Origin: Litomosoides sigmodontis
Taxonomy: Eukaryota; Nematoda; Chromadorea; Rhabditida; Onchocercidae
Length of the DNA: 64,000 nt
Reading direction: 5' to 3'
Assembly (NCBI GenBank): GCA_963070105.1
Contig: OY718808.1
Span: forward strand, 6,239,738-6,303,737
Part shown: piece by piece, positions 14,048 to 28,000 of the stretch
Layout: each line of letters starts with the position of its first letter
Position numbering within the stretch: position 1 is the stretch's first letter
Position numbers and translations under genes: made by a program
The notes under the pieces: model-generated
The model's database searches: none
Seen by the model: only the letters and a program-made list of their open reading frames with translations
Told to the model about the DNA's origin: nothing

Positions 14048-16588
14048 CTGATAGAATTAAAAATTTTAAATCAATAATAATCAAAAATTAATAAAAAAGT
14101 GCAGTGAATGCAATTGTTAATTTAATAATATCATAAAGTAATGAACGAACATCACCTCGTAATAATATCATTGTGATAATTTAGCCTGATAAATGAGAAA
14201 TCTTGAATTTTAAAAATGCATTTTATCTTTTGCATAGGCTTTTATTTAATTCAAAACATTTAAATTTTTTACACATTTCCGACATTCTAAATTACACCAA
14301 TTATCATTCATATTGCCTTTAGTTATAATATAAAATTCACCAACATCTACCGTAAAAAGATTACATTCGGAATAATTCATCATTTCTTCTCCCTCTCTCT
14401 CTCTCGCCCACTTTTAACATAGGCCACCAATGAATAACTACTCACTCATGAATATATAATTCAAATATGTAAATATGCAGTAATTAACGAATACAGTAGT
14501 CGTCAAAGCAGGAAGTCCATCCATCCATCTACTCCCCACCTGGTGTTTGATGCAAACTCTCGTAGTTAACGGACCTCTTTGTCTTCATTACAGTAGTCAC
14601 TAATCCTTCCATCTTTGGAATGGAGAAGATTGATAGATATAATCTTCAAGGTATGGTATTTCCTCATCCATAAATGTAATTAAATAGCCCTCCCTCTCTC
14701 TCCCTCTCTTGCCCTTTACAACTCATTTTAACTTGTTTATTTCATAAAAAGTTGCGCTTAACTTACAAAATTTCTTTAATTTTAACAAAATTAATTACCA
14801 TATTGCACTTCAATTTGATCTTTAGAGGTACAAATCCTAAAATAAACGAGTGAAAATTGCAAAATTGTCGAAGAACGAAAATTTTCGGGAATTTTTTTCA
14901 AGTTGAAAAACGTAGTATCCTGTCACCGCTCATCAATTTACTAAAATTTATCAAACGGCTTCATATTTTTGATAGGAAGTCATGAAGGAATTGCCTTCAG
15001 TTATCAGCTCTGATAAACCTCGATTGCTTATAGGAAGCTCAATTTAGAACATTTTAGAAATGATATGGCACAGACGCATTCCGGTTTTAAGATACAAAAC
15101 CATGTATGTGAAAATGATTTTGTATCAGTAAACCGTAATCTATCTGTGATAAGTCTGTCATCGAACAAAAAGCTCAATTATCCGAGTTATTACCGGAACC
15201 GTATTGAAACCGTAAGCTAACAGCCAGTTGAGAAAAAAAGAAAAATGCTAATTATTTTTTTTTTCAAAAATAAATTCCCACTCTGGACAACGAACACTGA
15301 TTACAGCTCAGTTAATAGCTGTGAGCACAATCTAATCACATTGATTGCTCACGATGGATCACGTAAGACTTTCCAGACTTCATTTTCTCGTTTTTTTTTT
15401 GATTCTAATTAATAACGTGTGCAGGTATTCGACATGACAAGTCCAGTATTGCGATACCGTCGAGGACGAAGGTGGAGCTCACCTGTATTTTGAGAGTAAT
15501 ACGGTACTTTTTTTCCACGCACAATCTGCACTTTTCAGGCAGCTCATTCGTTTCTTTTCCTCAGAATTTATGTCGTGGACACGTCATGCACTGATAATTT
15601 TATGTGTGAACTTTGAAAAGATAATTAGTAGGTTGCTAGAATCTTTGGAATCGAAAAAAATTTGGATGCAACAAGGAAATGGAAATTTAAGAGCCTTAGG
15701 ACGATTAGTTCGCAAAATTGCAAACTGCCAACGCTTTAGTCCTTTGACGGATTAGACTTGAAAATTGAAATTACCATAAATTTTATTTTGTCAAAAATGA
15801 TTTAGTGTACGTTAACTTTATTACCAAAGAGATTTGGGAATTTGTAGCCAATAAATCTCTTCGCTCCAATCTCGTAATTTCAGGTCACTGTGTTACAATT
15901 TGAAATTCTCATTTTAATTCAAAAACACATCGACTTGAGCAAATCCTTTCTTTTCGCAAAAAACTGAACTTTTCGTACATTCGTTTCTTCCACTTTTCAT
16001 CTTTCAGAAATATCTTCCTTTTATTCCTTCAAACCGTTTAAATACGTAAAACGAATCAATGAACTGTAAAATTGCTCGGTACTTTGTCATATTTCTGTGG
16101 TTTTAATCACTTATAGTACTCTGTGCATTTCAGTTTTCCGATTTGAATTATCAGAAAAAATTTTTCGATAACCGAGGATCACTGATTTTGCTAGCTTGTG
16201 GCGCTATCCCATTTTCCTTTTACGAATTACTATTAATCGATAAAAATCTTCAGTGCTAAAATGAATTTATGTGACAATTTGAGAGATAAACGAAAGTGTT
16301 TAAAACGAAATGAACACTTGAATTATTCGACTAAACAGGTTGCCCTTAAAAAATGCTTGGAAAACGAGCTTTTAAAATTTACTATTAAAAAATTTTCAAT
16401 CCGTCTATTACAGCTGTATTGGTTAGAGACAGACAAATATTTCAAGACATAAAGTGCTAAACTGATAAGTTACTGTTAGACAACCACGTCGACCTTTTCA
16501 CTTCACTAGCATTTGTTGAATGAATGACAGAAGAATGTCTTAAATTGTCTGATAAGAGGACGGCATTTCGAGACAGACACCTCTTACT
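14048..16588. other. Intergenic stretch with CT tracts
   Basis: AT-rich, with short CT runs at 14393-14404 and 14691-14709. The plus-strand frames at 15570-15755 and 16261-16452 lack splice context or family resemblance and were not accepted. I see nothing else supportable. Confidence 0.5.
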
Positions 16589-18988
16589 TTATCCCTTATC
16601 ATTTCTCTCTCCCTCCTTCTGCCCTTGCATTTGATCATGCATTGAGAGAGCAGTTCTGGAAGACTTCGAAAGCCTTGCCATCTTTGCGTCACTTTCGCTT
16701 TCTGTCGACGTCTGATGAGCGTCTCGCTGACTCGTGTGATACGATAATGATTGCGTTCCTTCCGCTTGAGTAGTCCGTGAAATTTGACTGGTCGTCCTTG
16801 CAGATAACGACTGAAAGTTACGGCTCTTTTGTGACGGAATTGATTTTTTGTGCTCAAATGTCACTGCAGCGGCAATAGTTGTAGGTTTGATAACGCTCCT
16901 CTTCGTTTTTTCCGCTATCACTAGGCTCTTTTCGCCCTTAACACTACGCTGCGTCAAATCAACACGTCCGCTTCTCTCGCCCACTTCACTTCCTTTCAAC
17001 ATTTCGCTCGATTCTGAAATTCAGTTCATTAAATTCCTATTTTTTAGTTTAGCATCTAATCCAATTGTTTAAAATGTTAGAATTTTGACGAAGAAAACAA
17101 TCGATTGATATTTCTCATTAATTATTCAAATCTCAATTGCAACTGCGTTTGCACAAGCCCTCCTGAGGAATTTCTCACATTTATTAAATTATTTCAGAAG
17201 GAATTGCTTTCCTAAATTTTACATTCTCTTACTTAATTCAATCTAAGTATTATATAAAAATTACCCCCTTGCGTTCTTAATCGTTGCGTCTCCTGAAAAA
17301 AATTTAATTAATTAAAAACAGTTTTTAATTTATACGCAGAAAATAATAAGTTTTTTCTGGGTCATTTGTATGTACTTACTTACGTGATAAACTCAAGCTA
17401 TTTACGCGTAATTGACGTCCCTTCAATTTACGATTATTGAAGTTTAAAAAAAAATACATGCACAGTGATTATATGAAATATTAGCAGTTATACTGATCGA
17501 ATTCAAACTATGAAGAGAAGGAGTTGACAAATTGTCAACTTCTGATTGCATAAAAAGTGTGATAAGTCTTGATGACGTGAAAAATTCTGAAACTAATCTA
17601 TCAAATGTAAGATTAGGAATGGGAAATAATGCTGTAGTAGAAAATTTAATTACATATTTTAATTTCGAAAAATAGTAAATAAATAATTATTATGCGTGGA
17701 ATTTACTTGTATTATTCTGCTTGCGTTTTTCTGCACGGTCGTTTGCGTAGTTTGCGATAATTCTTCAATTATTTTCTAAAATTGCTGAACGGTTTACTTC
17801 TTTTTAAATGATTAAATAGCACGAGTACTTGGGTTGAAGAAGCCTTTGCGGTAACTTCGACTGGACAATTCGAGCAGCGCTTTTCTGCGCCTTCACAATT
17901 ATTTACAAACACTTAACTGCCAAAATTAAAATTAGTTCCACTGTGATAACATTTATCCCTTCAACAAATTGGAATTATGCATTTTCTCATAAATAATTTG
18001 ACCGATAATGAATGAGGCGTTTGATAAGATGCAATTATTGGAAATAAAATTAACCACAAATTTTGAATCCAACTGCTTTTCCGCCGGCTGATCAGTAGTG
18101 GCTTTCATTTTGTTAAGCATCGTCAGATGCTTGCTAATTTCTCGGATCGCTACACTCACGTTGCGTTCCTCCTTCATTTCGTTATATTTCGATACCGCTT
18201 GCTTGAATTCATCATCTCATTTCAATGCCACAACAGATTTCCTTGACAAAGAGGTAAGATTACTTCCTATTGCTTAATTAATAATTACCTGGACAGACAA
18301 TACTTCGGCCGGTTTCAAGGTTGCTCGCCCATTCTCATAATATTTTCTAACCAAAAAGGCATCACGTGCGAATCTACGCACGGATTTCTCATACTCATGA
18401 CGTTGTTGATTGACCTAAATGAATGATTATGCGTATCCTACGTGTTTGAACCCGGTGGTCAACCTGTTGAGTGTTGTGGTCAACAGTATCCTTCATAACT
18501 TTCAGTTGCACTGCCAAACCAACTGAACTGGTAATTGTGCAGAACATCGCCACACCGAATAATGAACAAATCGCCGTGTCGTAAATCCTCTGCAACTCAA
18601 GCAAAAACTCTTTCTCCGACCGATAACTGACCTCTGTAATGTCCATTTACTTTCAACGTGTATCGATGCAAGTAGCATTAAAAAGAAAAAAGGCAGTTAA
18701 TGATTACTCTGTTACTTTCTCGGACAATGGACAGAGAAGAAGTAGCGAGCGAAATGGAAAAGGAATATTTAGGAAGTCGGTGGAGCCTTCCTCATCGGTT
18801 TGTCACCAACGGAAGGAAGGACAGAGGAACTGTCAGCAATTCCTGGTACCTTTCCCAAAATAAATTCCAACGATGATAATTGCAACAATCAGTGCAGCAT
18901 TGCCGATTATCAAGCATGCAACGATGAGCGGCGGAGAGCACCAACTTCTGCCCCATAATTTTTCTGAAATTACTTGCTCTGATTCCAT
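16589..18988 (-). CDS. Nematode protein of about 384 aa with two N-terminal membrane segments, unknown family
   Basis: Eight exons assemble: 18988-18850, 18633-18464, 18414-18289, 18201-18055, 17879-17829, 17775-17707, 17292-17265 and 17013-16589, giving 385 codons including stop. The start ATG at 18988 precedes a hydrophobic helix (about residues 20-45, LIVACLIIGNAALIVAIIIV). A second helix spans about 70-95 (SLFGVAMFCTITSSVGLAV). Then follow a charged, helix-prone region with QQRHEYEKSVRRFARDAF, a short CSNCP motif, and a Ser/Thr/Lys-rich tail of about 140 residues ending in KEGERNDKG. Exons 4 and 5 use weak acceptors (TTCAAG, AAAAG), so those borders may shift; the other borders are strong and in phase. 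It is probably a membrane protein with a cytoplasmic or extracellular Ser-rich tail. I do not recognise the family. Confidence 0.62.
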
Positions 18989-21042
18989 TTGAAATCTTAA
19001 AATGCAGCAAATTTCAACCAACTTTCGCAAGGGAATTCCATTGCTGCAGTGAATTAAATACAATAAGGAATGAAATGAGAGAAAAGTTTTCGGGTAATTT
19101 ATGAATTAAATGCTATGCAAATTTATATGTCGCACTAACTAGTGTACACATAGGCAAGTGATGTGCGGAAGGGATTAGTAGCACGAAAATTTATGCATTA
19201 TTAAAATTTTGAAAAATAAAATTTGAGACAACAGCTGTGTCTAATTTCTTCAACGATTCGCTTGATCTTACAGTGACAGGCAAAGTTCAATCTCATCGTG
19301 TGCCATATAAAATTTATTGGAATTCCGATTTCAACAGCTGCTAAAAGTATCACTTATCACTAATACTCATGAACAAGGCGTACAGCAACGAAATGATTAC
19401 TGCTACTTCCCACTACTACCTATCAATGATTGAGTTATTGCAGTTGAAATCAAACGCTACAAATTTCAAAATTTTAATTTGAAGACAAATTTTTATTGTC
19501 TCAACCACTCTTTTCATTTTTTTAATTGTCGTTTGAGATTGGAGAGTCTGACTTTTCTTTAAGGCAATGAAAGGCCGGTTAAGATAAAAGAGTGAACAAG
19601 AGCGGGAGAGATGCGGAAGTTCGTATTTTTTGAACATTTACAATTTTTGTAAAATTTCTTGTCAATGAGTAATTACTTCCAGTCGCTGCTAGCATTAATT
19701 GGAATATCTCATTGGAAATAAATAGTCACGAATCATCTCATAATTCCTCATCGTTTAAAGCTTAATGCATGTGCATTCCAGCTGAAATTTATTTAGAACT
19801 CAAAGGATATGACAAATATTTCGCTATGCTTTATTTTCACGTTAATTTTAATTCATTTTCTGCAATGAATTAGTGGAATTAAACTTTGGAAAAAAGCGGA
19901 TGTTTTCGAGTGGTTAAAACTTACAAAAAGAAAATTTTATCATTTGAAACTCATAAACGTCTGGTTTTTTTCCTTTGTTGTTGTTTGCCGCTGTAAAAGA
20001 ACGGATGAATTGTGGTGATATTGAAGGGTATCAGTGTCAGGGACAGCTGTATGAAATGGCAATCCTTCCGAAAGATAAGCAGGCAGACACGGATAGCTTA
20101 GCTAGAAAGCAAAGCTATCAATTAGTTCTAATAATTCTTTCGGTGGTACCGTTGTACTCGGTGGTTGGTTGGCTGGTTGATTGTCATTTTCCAACTGATT
20201 ACATTCGTTCCTGCCAATCATCGTCGATTTGCGATGACAAAAAAGTGATTTTTTTTAAATCTTAAGATCAGTTAGTTATGTCAATGATTGATATCTGAGT
20301 GATATTGCAATATATCACACTCAAATCACTTGATGGCTTATCAGTTAAAAATATGTGAAAAGATTGGTAAGTTAAATGTCGCAGTGGCAGTACTACTGTA
20401 CTAATCATGTGAGGCAAATTTCCCTTCAATTAATCATTATTATTTGATTTTATTGTCAGATATTTGAAGGAAAAATGTCACTCCAATGAAATAAATGACA
20501 AACGTGGTCGATGCGAGAAGATGTATATTTTCGAAATATTTGATAAAATTACAGCTTTATTAGTGTCTCACTAAAAAAAAACACTTCGAAACGCACTTCT
20601 GCAAGAAGCAAAATATTTTATTGCTAGTTAAATTTATTTTAGACCAATCTGAGCGATAACGACTGCGCATCGGCTTTCTTCATTTATGTGTGAAACGTTT
20701 GGATTGAAGCAATAAGTCTGACCTTAATTATCCTGGAAGATACTCAAATACCATTTGGTCATTCGCTGAGCAGGTAAGTTATTTTGAAGTTGCAACCATT
20801 AGGGAAATAAATATGTTTTTTTTGCCAACACGAAAAATCACTAATTAATGTCTTGCCGAGGTTAAGGTAGCAGCAGGAGGTACGTGGTGAATTATTTGCG
20901 CAATCTTTTTTCTCTCCTCTCAAAACATATTCTTTCTTTGCTAAAAAAAAATGTAAAAATAAACTTTTGTGGTTATAAATTAATTCGATCAAAATTATTG
21001 CCTTTCTCTCATCAATTATCGTTGCTCTACGACAAGAAAGGT

Positions 21043-21085
<43 letters not shown>

Positions 21086-22493
21086 GAGGAGGGAAGGTGC
21101 TAATTATTATCCAAATATGACAAAATGTAATAAGAGATTAAGAATTGCGATATTAAGGAAAAGGGAACGAGATTGTTTATGCAAAGGCCGCGGAGAGCTA
21201 TATTATTTGAAGTATTTGGACAGTGCGACATTTGACCACTACAGAGAGAAGGAAGCAATAAAAATTTGTAGTGCACTTAAAGTGGTCAGTGATAAAATCT
21301 TTATGTTTCGATCACCGAAAAGAGGAGGACAGAGGAGGGAAATGGAAAAGTTGAGGGACAGTTGAGTTGGGCTGATCGTTTCAGAGCACACTGTAATCAA
21401 TCCATTTATCAGCAGAACATTGCTTGCTGCTCGAAGTTAACAGCTTCCGAAATTTCATTCAAATCTTTTCCGGAAATTTCTAAACAAAAGAAAGAGCTAA
21501 ACGTTGAGCTGTCATAGAGCTGTTCCATTTTCATGAATTGCTAACTTCAGTTTGCTTTTTTTATGTTTGCAGGTCTAAGCAAGAAAGTTGCCCTGAAGAG
21601 AGAGAAAAAGAAAGAGATTTCGCTTTTCCCTCTCCCTCTTCCTCTCTCTCTCCCTCTCTCTGACCATCTCCGGCAGCAACACCAAACTAGCAATTAATTG
21701 ATAAGAGAAAGACCGAGGTGATAGGGAAGAAAGAGCTTTGATAGCAACAAGCTCATCACAATTGGCCAGCCACACGTTGGGAGTGCCAGTGGATGGATGT
21801 TTCAGGCGAATTGCATAATTGATGGTGTTGGAGTAGCGGACGGTGGAAGAAACAAGTTTGCTTGGCTGGGCATTTGATTGGCATTGTTGGGGGACAGCGC
21901 ACGACAACTTGACGATCGGCCGACGACGACGCTTGACGAGGAAACCGGCACGACCTGTATTACGCGTACCTGCGCCCCTCCTCGCTTCATACTCCAGCGA
22001 ATTCCATCTGTCCTAACTAATTTATCAACCGACGTTGGTTCATATCCAGTGCTTCTCTTCTCATTTCCTCACGCTCGTCACATCACTTTCGATTTTTCAT
22101 CTTTTGCTTATTTCCTACAGCGCATGAACCTAATTGACCAGAACTTCCTCTGTTGAGGGTTTGCTCGAAGTTTCCATCTCTCCTCTTCCTGTAACTTCTA
22201 ACATCGCTTTTTTTTACACTTTTCTATTTGAAATTTAGCATTACAGTACAGCTTCAACTTTATGAAGTTTCTTTTCAAAACGTTGAACAAATTCCTTGGA
22301 ACCAATGATTGGATTTTTCATTAAATTTAATTTATCCCTCCAAATTATGCTGCAATGCAAAAATCATCTGATCTTATCACAAATAATTTGTTCTCTTAAT
22401 TATTGAAATTATATTCGCCTAACGTTTGATTAACGATAAGAGTGGAGGGTAGGAAATAAATCATTCGAAAATTGCTATTTATGTATATTTAGA

Positions 22494-22544
22494 GGTACGT
22501 GAATAATACTGTATTTCATTTATAGGTAGGTGAATAATACTGTA
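22494..22544. repeat. Direct repeat, 20 bp, 19/20 identical
   Basis: GGTACGTGAATAATACTGTA at 22494-22513 recurs as GGTAGGTGAATAATACTGTA at 22525-22544, with 31 bp between starts. The flanks also resemble each other (ATTTAGA versus ATTTATA). Probably a degenerate two-copy tandem duplication. Confidence 0.8.
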
Positions 22545-25029
22545 GCACCACCTGAACTTTTAATTGATATCTAGTTATTTTTAAATACTGTAAATTTGAT
22601 TTATTTATCTAATTTTCTGATCATTTGTGTTCATTTTCCATATTTGTTTTCCTAAAAAAAAACGGGTTTTTTAAGAAATAAAAGAGGAATATTTTACATT
22701 TACTGAAGCTAAACTCCTAAGATCATTCGAAGGACAAGTAATTGAATTGATTAAATCATTACATTTCGACAAGTTAATTCAGATTTTCGAATTGAACAAT
22801 TATGAAGCTCAGGTAATCTAATGGAAATGAATTTGACAACAGCGCATCACAGGCGTATAATCTGATAATTAAAGTGGAAGAGTTGAAAATGTCGCATAGT
22901 TCAGTGATTTCAGTAACTCTCTGTTTCTGGTCTACATTTTAGGAATACTTTTAGAATATTAGTGGTAACAGGGAGGAATCTGTCCCATCAGTTTATCGTC
23001 AGCGTTGACGTTAATCTGAAGAGAGGGAAGGGACAAGTCCGCACGAAGGCAAATTCATTCTTCCATCACTTCAATTTCATTTCCACTTTTTATCCTCGTC
23101 TTTTTTCTGATACTAAAATGGGATTAAAAGTTGTCAACTGAATGACTCACTTGTCTCTCCTAAACTTTCTCCATCTATCCATTATAAACAATTTAGATTT
23201 AGAAGAAAAGAAAGAGTGGCGTGAATCAAGTTTGTTGAAATTTAAACTAAAATTTAAATCAGAGCGTCGAGTATTATGAACATAGGTAGTAAAAGTGAAT
23301 AATGTGCGAGAAATAAAAATGCGAGCAATTACGTTTGGTTGAGCACGCTCATTTCAAATTCAAATTATTTTATATTTAATATTTTCAATTGTAGTATATC
23401 CTTGCAGACAATTAGATATAGGCCATTTACAATGATTTCTTTTAAATCAGAGTGCTGCTACCACCACATTCTTCTATGTTCTACGGTTATATAACCTTTC
23501 ATAGAAAAAGTAAAATTAGAAAAAAAATTTTAGAGACTATATGAATATATGTCTTGAGCAAAAGTATTGCAATATTTAAGGACAAGAGAAAAAGGAAGCA
23601 TTCTCAGGAATGCTATTGATAAGATCATAAGTAATTTGTTAAATTAAAAGTCTACCTCTCTTCCTCATACTTTTCCCCTCTCCCTCTCTCTCGCTCTCTG
23701 TCTCTCCCTTTCTGTATTCGTGATCCTTTCTTTTTGCTCAATTAGTGATAGATGATGTAGAAATTATCGACGAAATTTTTGCAATAGCAATCATCGCCCC
23801 TGCAATTAGAAATGAGTCATCATAGCTTTCAATATATCATTATGGTATGATTCTTTCATTTTAATTTCAATTTTAATCAATTAGGAAAGGTAAGTAATAT
23901 AATTGATAAGTGAATATTTTAATTTATAAAAATTTAACTTCAAATTGTTGTAGGGCAATCTTCCAGCAAATTGAATTTCACAAATTCTACTACTGCCCAC
24001 ATTGCCTTAGCATATCATTTTACTCTTCATTTCCTTCTTATTTCCAATCTCACTTATAATCTTAAGTGTTAATGAAACTAAGAGTAGTGTAATTGACTGA
24101 GTGTATTATTGGTGGATAGGCTACAAAGGTTCGAAAGAAGGAAATCTCATAGCCTAAAATGATAATTTGCTGTGCGACCGACAATGGAACTGTTGATCTT
24201 GGTTTATGATAATTAATTGAAATCAACCAAGCTTCTTCATACCTCCTAGCTAAACTTAAATGTTTCAAGCAAATTATTCTTCGCATTTTACCTACTCAAT
24301 ATCTGTTCACAACTTAACTATCAGTAAAAGGGGGCAAAAATGATTTGGAAATGAATTCGATGTTAAGGAAGAGGAAGTGTTCGATGGTGATTGATTGAAA
24401 TTTTCGATCTGTCTTGCTATGATGTTGCACTCACAGTAGTAAATAAATTTGTGTGAAGTAAGCTTCGCACTTCTTCCAACATGATTTGTGAAAGTCACTC
24501 ATCGAATGCATGAGAAAGATAAAATTCAACTTTACTTATCATAGATGTGATGATCAATGATCAATCAATGATCAATATTTTCACAGGAAGATAACTGTCG
24601 TCTTCAGTGGTATTTGCAAATACCATTTAGTTATTTTCTACGCTATAACTCTTCCTTTCAACTTCTCATTTATCAACAAACTGAAACGAATTACTTTTCT
24701 TTTTCCTTCACAAACTCCTCCTCTCTCTTTCTCTCTCTCTCTCTCTCCCTGTCCTTCCTTTTTCTTTCTTTCTTTTTGCATTTTTTTTGTTACAAATCTC
24801 TTCTTGTGTAAAGAAACTCACAGCAATACAGTAATAGCTTAGTGGAAGAGATGAACAAATTGAAAATCTAATTACTTTTTTCCTAAAGTACTCAACAACT
24901 GCGTAAGAAAAAAGAAAAAAAAACATTTCCGCTTCAAACGAGTAGAAGAAATGAAAATGAGTGAGTAATATTTGCATATTGAAATGGGAAAGACCGTGTC
25001 CTGTGAGTCACAACCTTGTGGTGCGTATG

Positions 25030-25065
25030 AAGCGCAAAGGGAAGCGCAAAGAGAAGCGCAAAGGG
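25030..25065. repeat. 12-bp tandem repeat, three copies
   Basis: AAGCGCAAAGGG, AAGCGCAAAGAG and AAGCGCAAAGGG stand head to tail. In one plus frame they would encode a KRKGKRKEKRKG string, but no surrounding gene is supported. Confidence 0.85.
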
Positions 25066-28000
25066 CAGAAGATATCATCATTGTTCAACGTTCAGCAGCA
25101 ACCACACGCTGAACCGTTCCTTCCCTTTTGTAGCACTCTTCATCCACTTATAATACATTGCACTTCGAATTTACGGCACGAATTCAAATTTCACTTCATA
25201 GCTGTAATTTCCGCATTCTTTAATTTATCAAGCAAATCAGTTGTGAGCGTCGGTGTAACCTGAATGTCAGTCCTCATCTCTTCGCGTATTATCAAATATT
25301 AAATTAGCATGCTGAACACTTCAGCTCATTTCATCCAAAAAAGTTTTCATAAAAAATGCACAATAAAATTTGGATATTTCAAGGACGAAGTAATTAATAA
25401 AATATTTAAATTGATGACATCCGAGACTGTTAGCGCATTAGTGCCTCATTGACTAAGGCACTTCTTCGATTACTTTTGAAATTACTATGAAGTAGAATTC
25501 ATTTGCTAAATATTATGTAATAGTTTTACAGTTTAAAGGATCGTTAATGTGTGTGGTGGAAAAATTTTTGATTATCACCAGCGTTATTTATTATCAATCA
25601 TTTAAACTTCTAAAAGCACCGCACTGAATGAGTGCTAATTTCAACAACTATTATTATCAGCTCTTTAACATCATCAAATGAATGCGAAATTATCGTTTCT
25701 TTGCAATCACTACCACATCGTCTAAAATTTCATCTTCACAAATCTAAATCTAATTTTGAAAATTGCATTTCCAACTCATATGTTTTTTTTCTTCAAACTT
25801 TTCTCTTATTTCATTCAGACCCCCTTTTTTAGCGTTCATTATTGTTGATGATTGAACAGGAAAATTTCCTTTTGCGCCTTTCTTTCAACCAATCTTTTGA
25901 TGTTTACCGCCGATATCATTTTATCAATTCCTTTTTTAAATCACATTGGAATTCTCGGTAAAGCACTTTCTAATGATAGTGACCATAAGAGTATTTAATG
26001 GAAATAACATTAGAAGCTTTATACTACCTACTCCTTAAAGTTACTTTACATCTTTTTAAAATGCCACTTTCTTCCGATCTGTTCTCATAACTGTTTGCTA
26101 AAGGCATTGCAACCTAATTTCTGTCTCCCAAATTTGTATTGGCAATTTCTGATTTATGTTTATTAATTATTAACAATGGCAGCATCCATATAGCCAGCGA
26201 AAATTACCTAATGTTTTTTAAAAAAAAGGACTTTTTTCATATCACTCATTAGTTGCCCTTTTTTTCATCTCATTTACTGAAAATATTTTTATTAAGGATA
26301 ATATCCCAACCAAAAAAAACAGCAAAAAGGGGAAAAAAAGAAACGAATACATTGCCACCATCATCTGATCATTTCATTCCAACAATTCCCTTCAAATTAT
26401 TTTTGCTATTTTCAAAAAAGTCGCCGCCGATAGTTGATGTGTGTTAGTTTGGAATGTTTTATTGTTTACAGTTTTGATGGAAGCTCGTAAATTCTCTCCC
26501 TTAAATGTATTTCAAAGCCAATTAATTCAGTTGGAAAAAGCATTTAAAAGTAAAAATTACTCGTGTTATGTGATAGGATGCACTGGAGAGGATACCCTTT
26601 GCCCTTCCTCCCTCAACTCTCTCCATTCCTGTCAATTTATCAAATTAAAACTTTCTATTTAATAATTGGAAGCTATTTTTAGCACTTTGCTTTTGCCAAA
26701 TATTACAACAACTAATTAACGAGTTACCTTTTTAACTTGTTGCTGTAGCAAATTCATCCTATCATCATCGGTTGATGCTCTTTGTTCTCTCGCGACATTT
26801 GCGCAAAACTAAAAATGAAAAGGTTTAATACAAAATGAGCACTTTGGCGTAATTAGAATAATTTGCGTTGTGTGCGAAATGTATGGTTTGCAAGCGGAAT
26901 TCTCATTTTATCAGATTTTTTTTTCTCCACTCCTTCCGTTCGATCATTTACTTTCCTTTTTGCAGGTATAAAGTTGTTTCTTAGAAATAATACAGGTAGG
27001 AGGGATGAAACAATTACCTCTCTCTCTCTCCCTCTCTCATTCTTTCATCCTTTCGGATTACACTCTAAGAGCTCAATCTTTCCCTACTGTCAGTATCAAG
27101 GTCGATTAGCCGACCTGTGGACTACTTATTAAGAAACATCGAGGAGTGAGAAGGAAAATTTTCTCGCCTTCACATTAGCGAAGTATTCAGCTTGTGAGAG
27201 TGTTAACCTCCAAGTAATTAATTTACTTTACAGTCAAAAAAATTCAAGCTTTTCAGTAATTTTGCAAATATTTATCTTCTGTTTACTTTGGTCCGTGGAA
27301 AATTTCATGGATATTTATTTATGTGGTAGGATTGTGAATGGAAAAAGAAGCGGTCACTAATGAGTGACTGAAATTTGAAAGAAGAAATTTAAAAACTTTT
27401 AGTGTAAAGGCAACAGCTTCCTTTAATTCATCCGACAACATCAAGCGTTAGTTTCCACGTTTTTCTTTACTATCCAATTATAACTCGTAAATTCCTAGCG
27501 AACCGTCTAACTCAATTTATTAACTCTTCAACGGTTGCTAAGTGAATGCATTTCATGACAGTCACCTATGAAACTCTCAGAGACAGAATTTGTTTTCGAC
27601 ACCTTTGCCATGAACGGCAGCCATATGCGTCAGTCCGTCGCTCTCCTTGCTGTAATTGACGTCTGATTTTCAGAACTGTCAAAGCTTTGACTGACGTATG
27701 TTTGCGAGTAGTGGTAAAATGAGAGATGCATCAATACTATTTCAAAATGCCTTCCTTCCTTCTCTCCCTATCTCTCTCTCTCTCTCTCATTTCCTTGGTT
27801 TTTGCCATCGAAATTTCCTATAAAGACAACTTAGGTTTTCCTGCTTGATCGATTCGTTTTTCTAATTATCGCTTTTCACTATTTCATATATCTCATTTTT
27901 TGATGAATTCCAGCTTCATCTTAAGTTACTGGCTTTTGCTAGAGATACACGTCTGCATTTTGAAATTTCCAATTTTGCCCCTCAATGCTACGTTGTAACA

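Noticed and set aside
19975..20265. 96-codon plus-strand frame with a hydrophobic segment
   Set aside because: No splice sites, no family resemblance, and its leader is interrupted by charged residues; likely chance.
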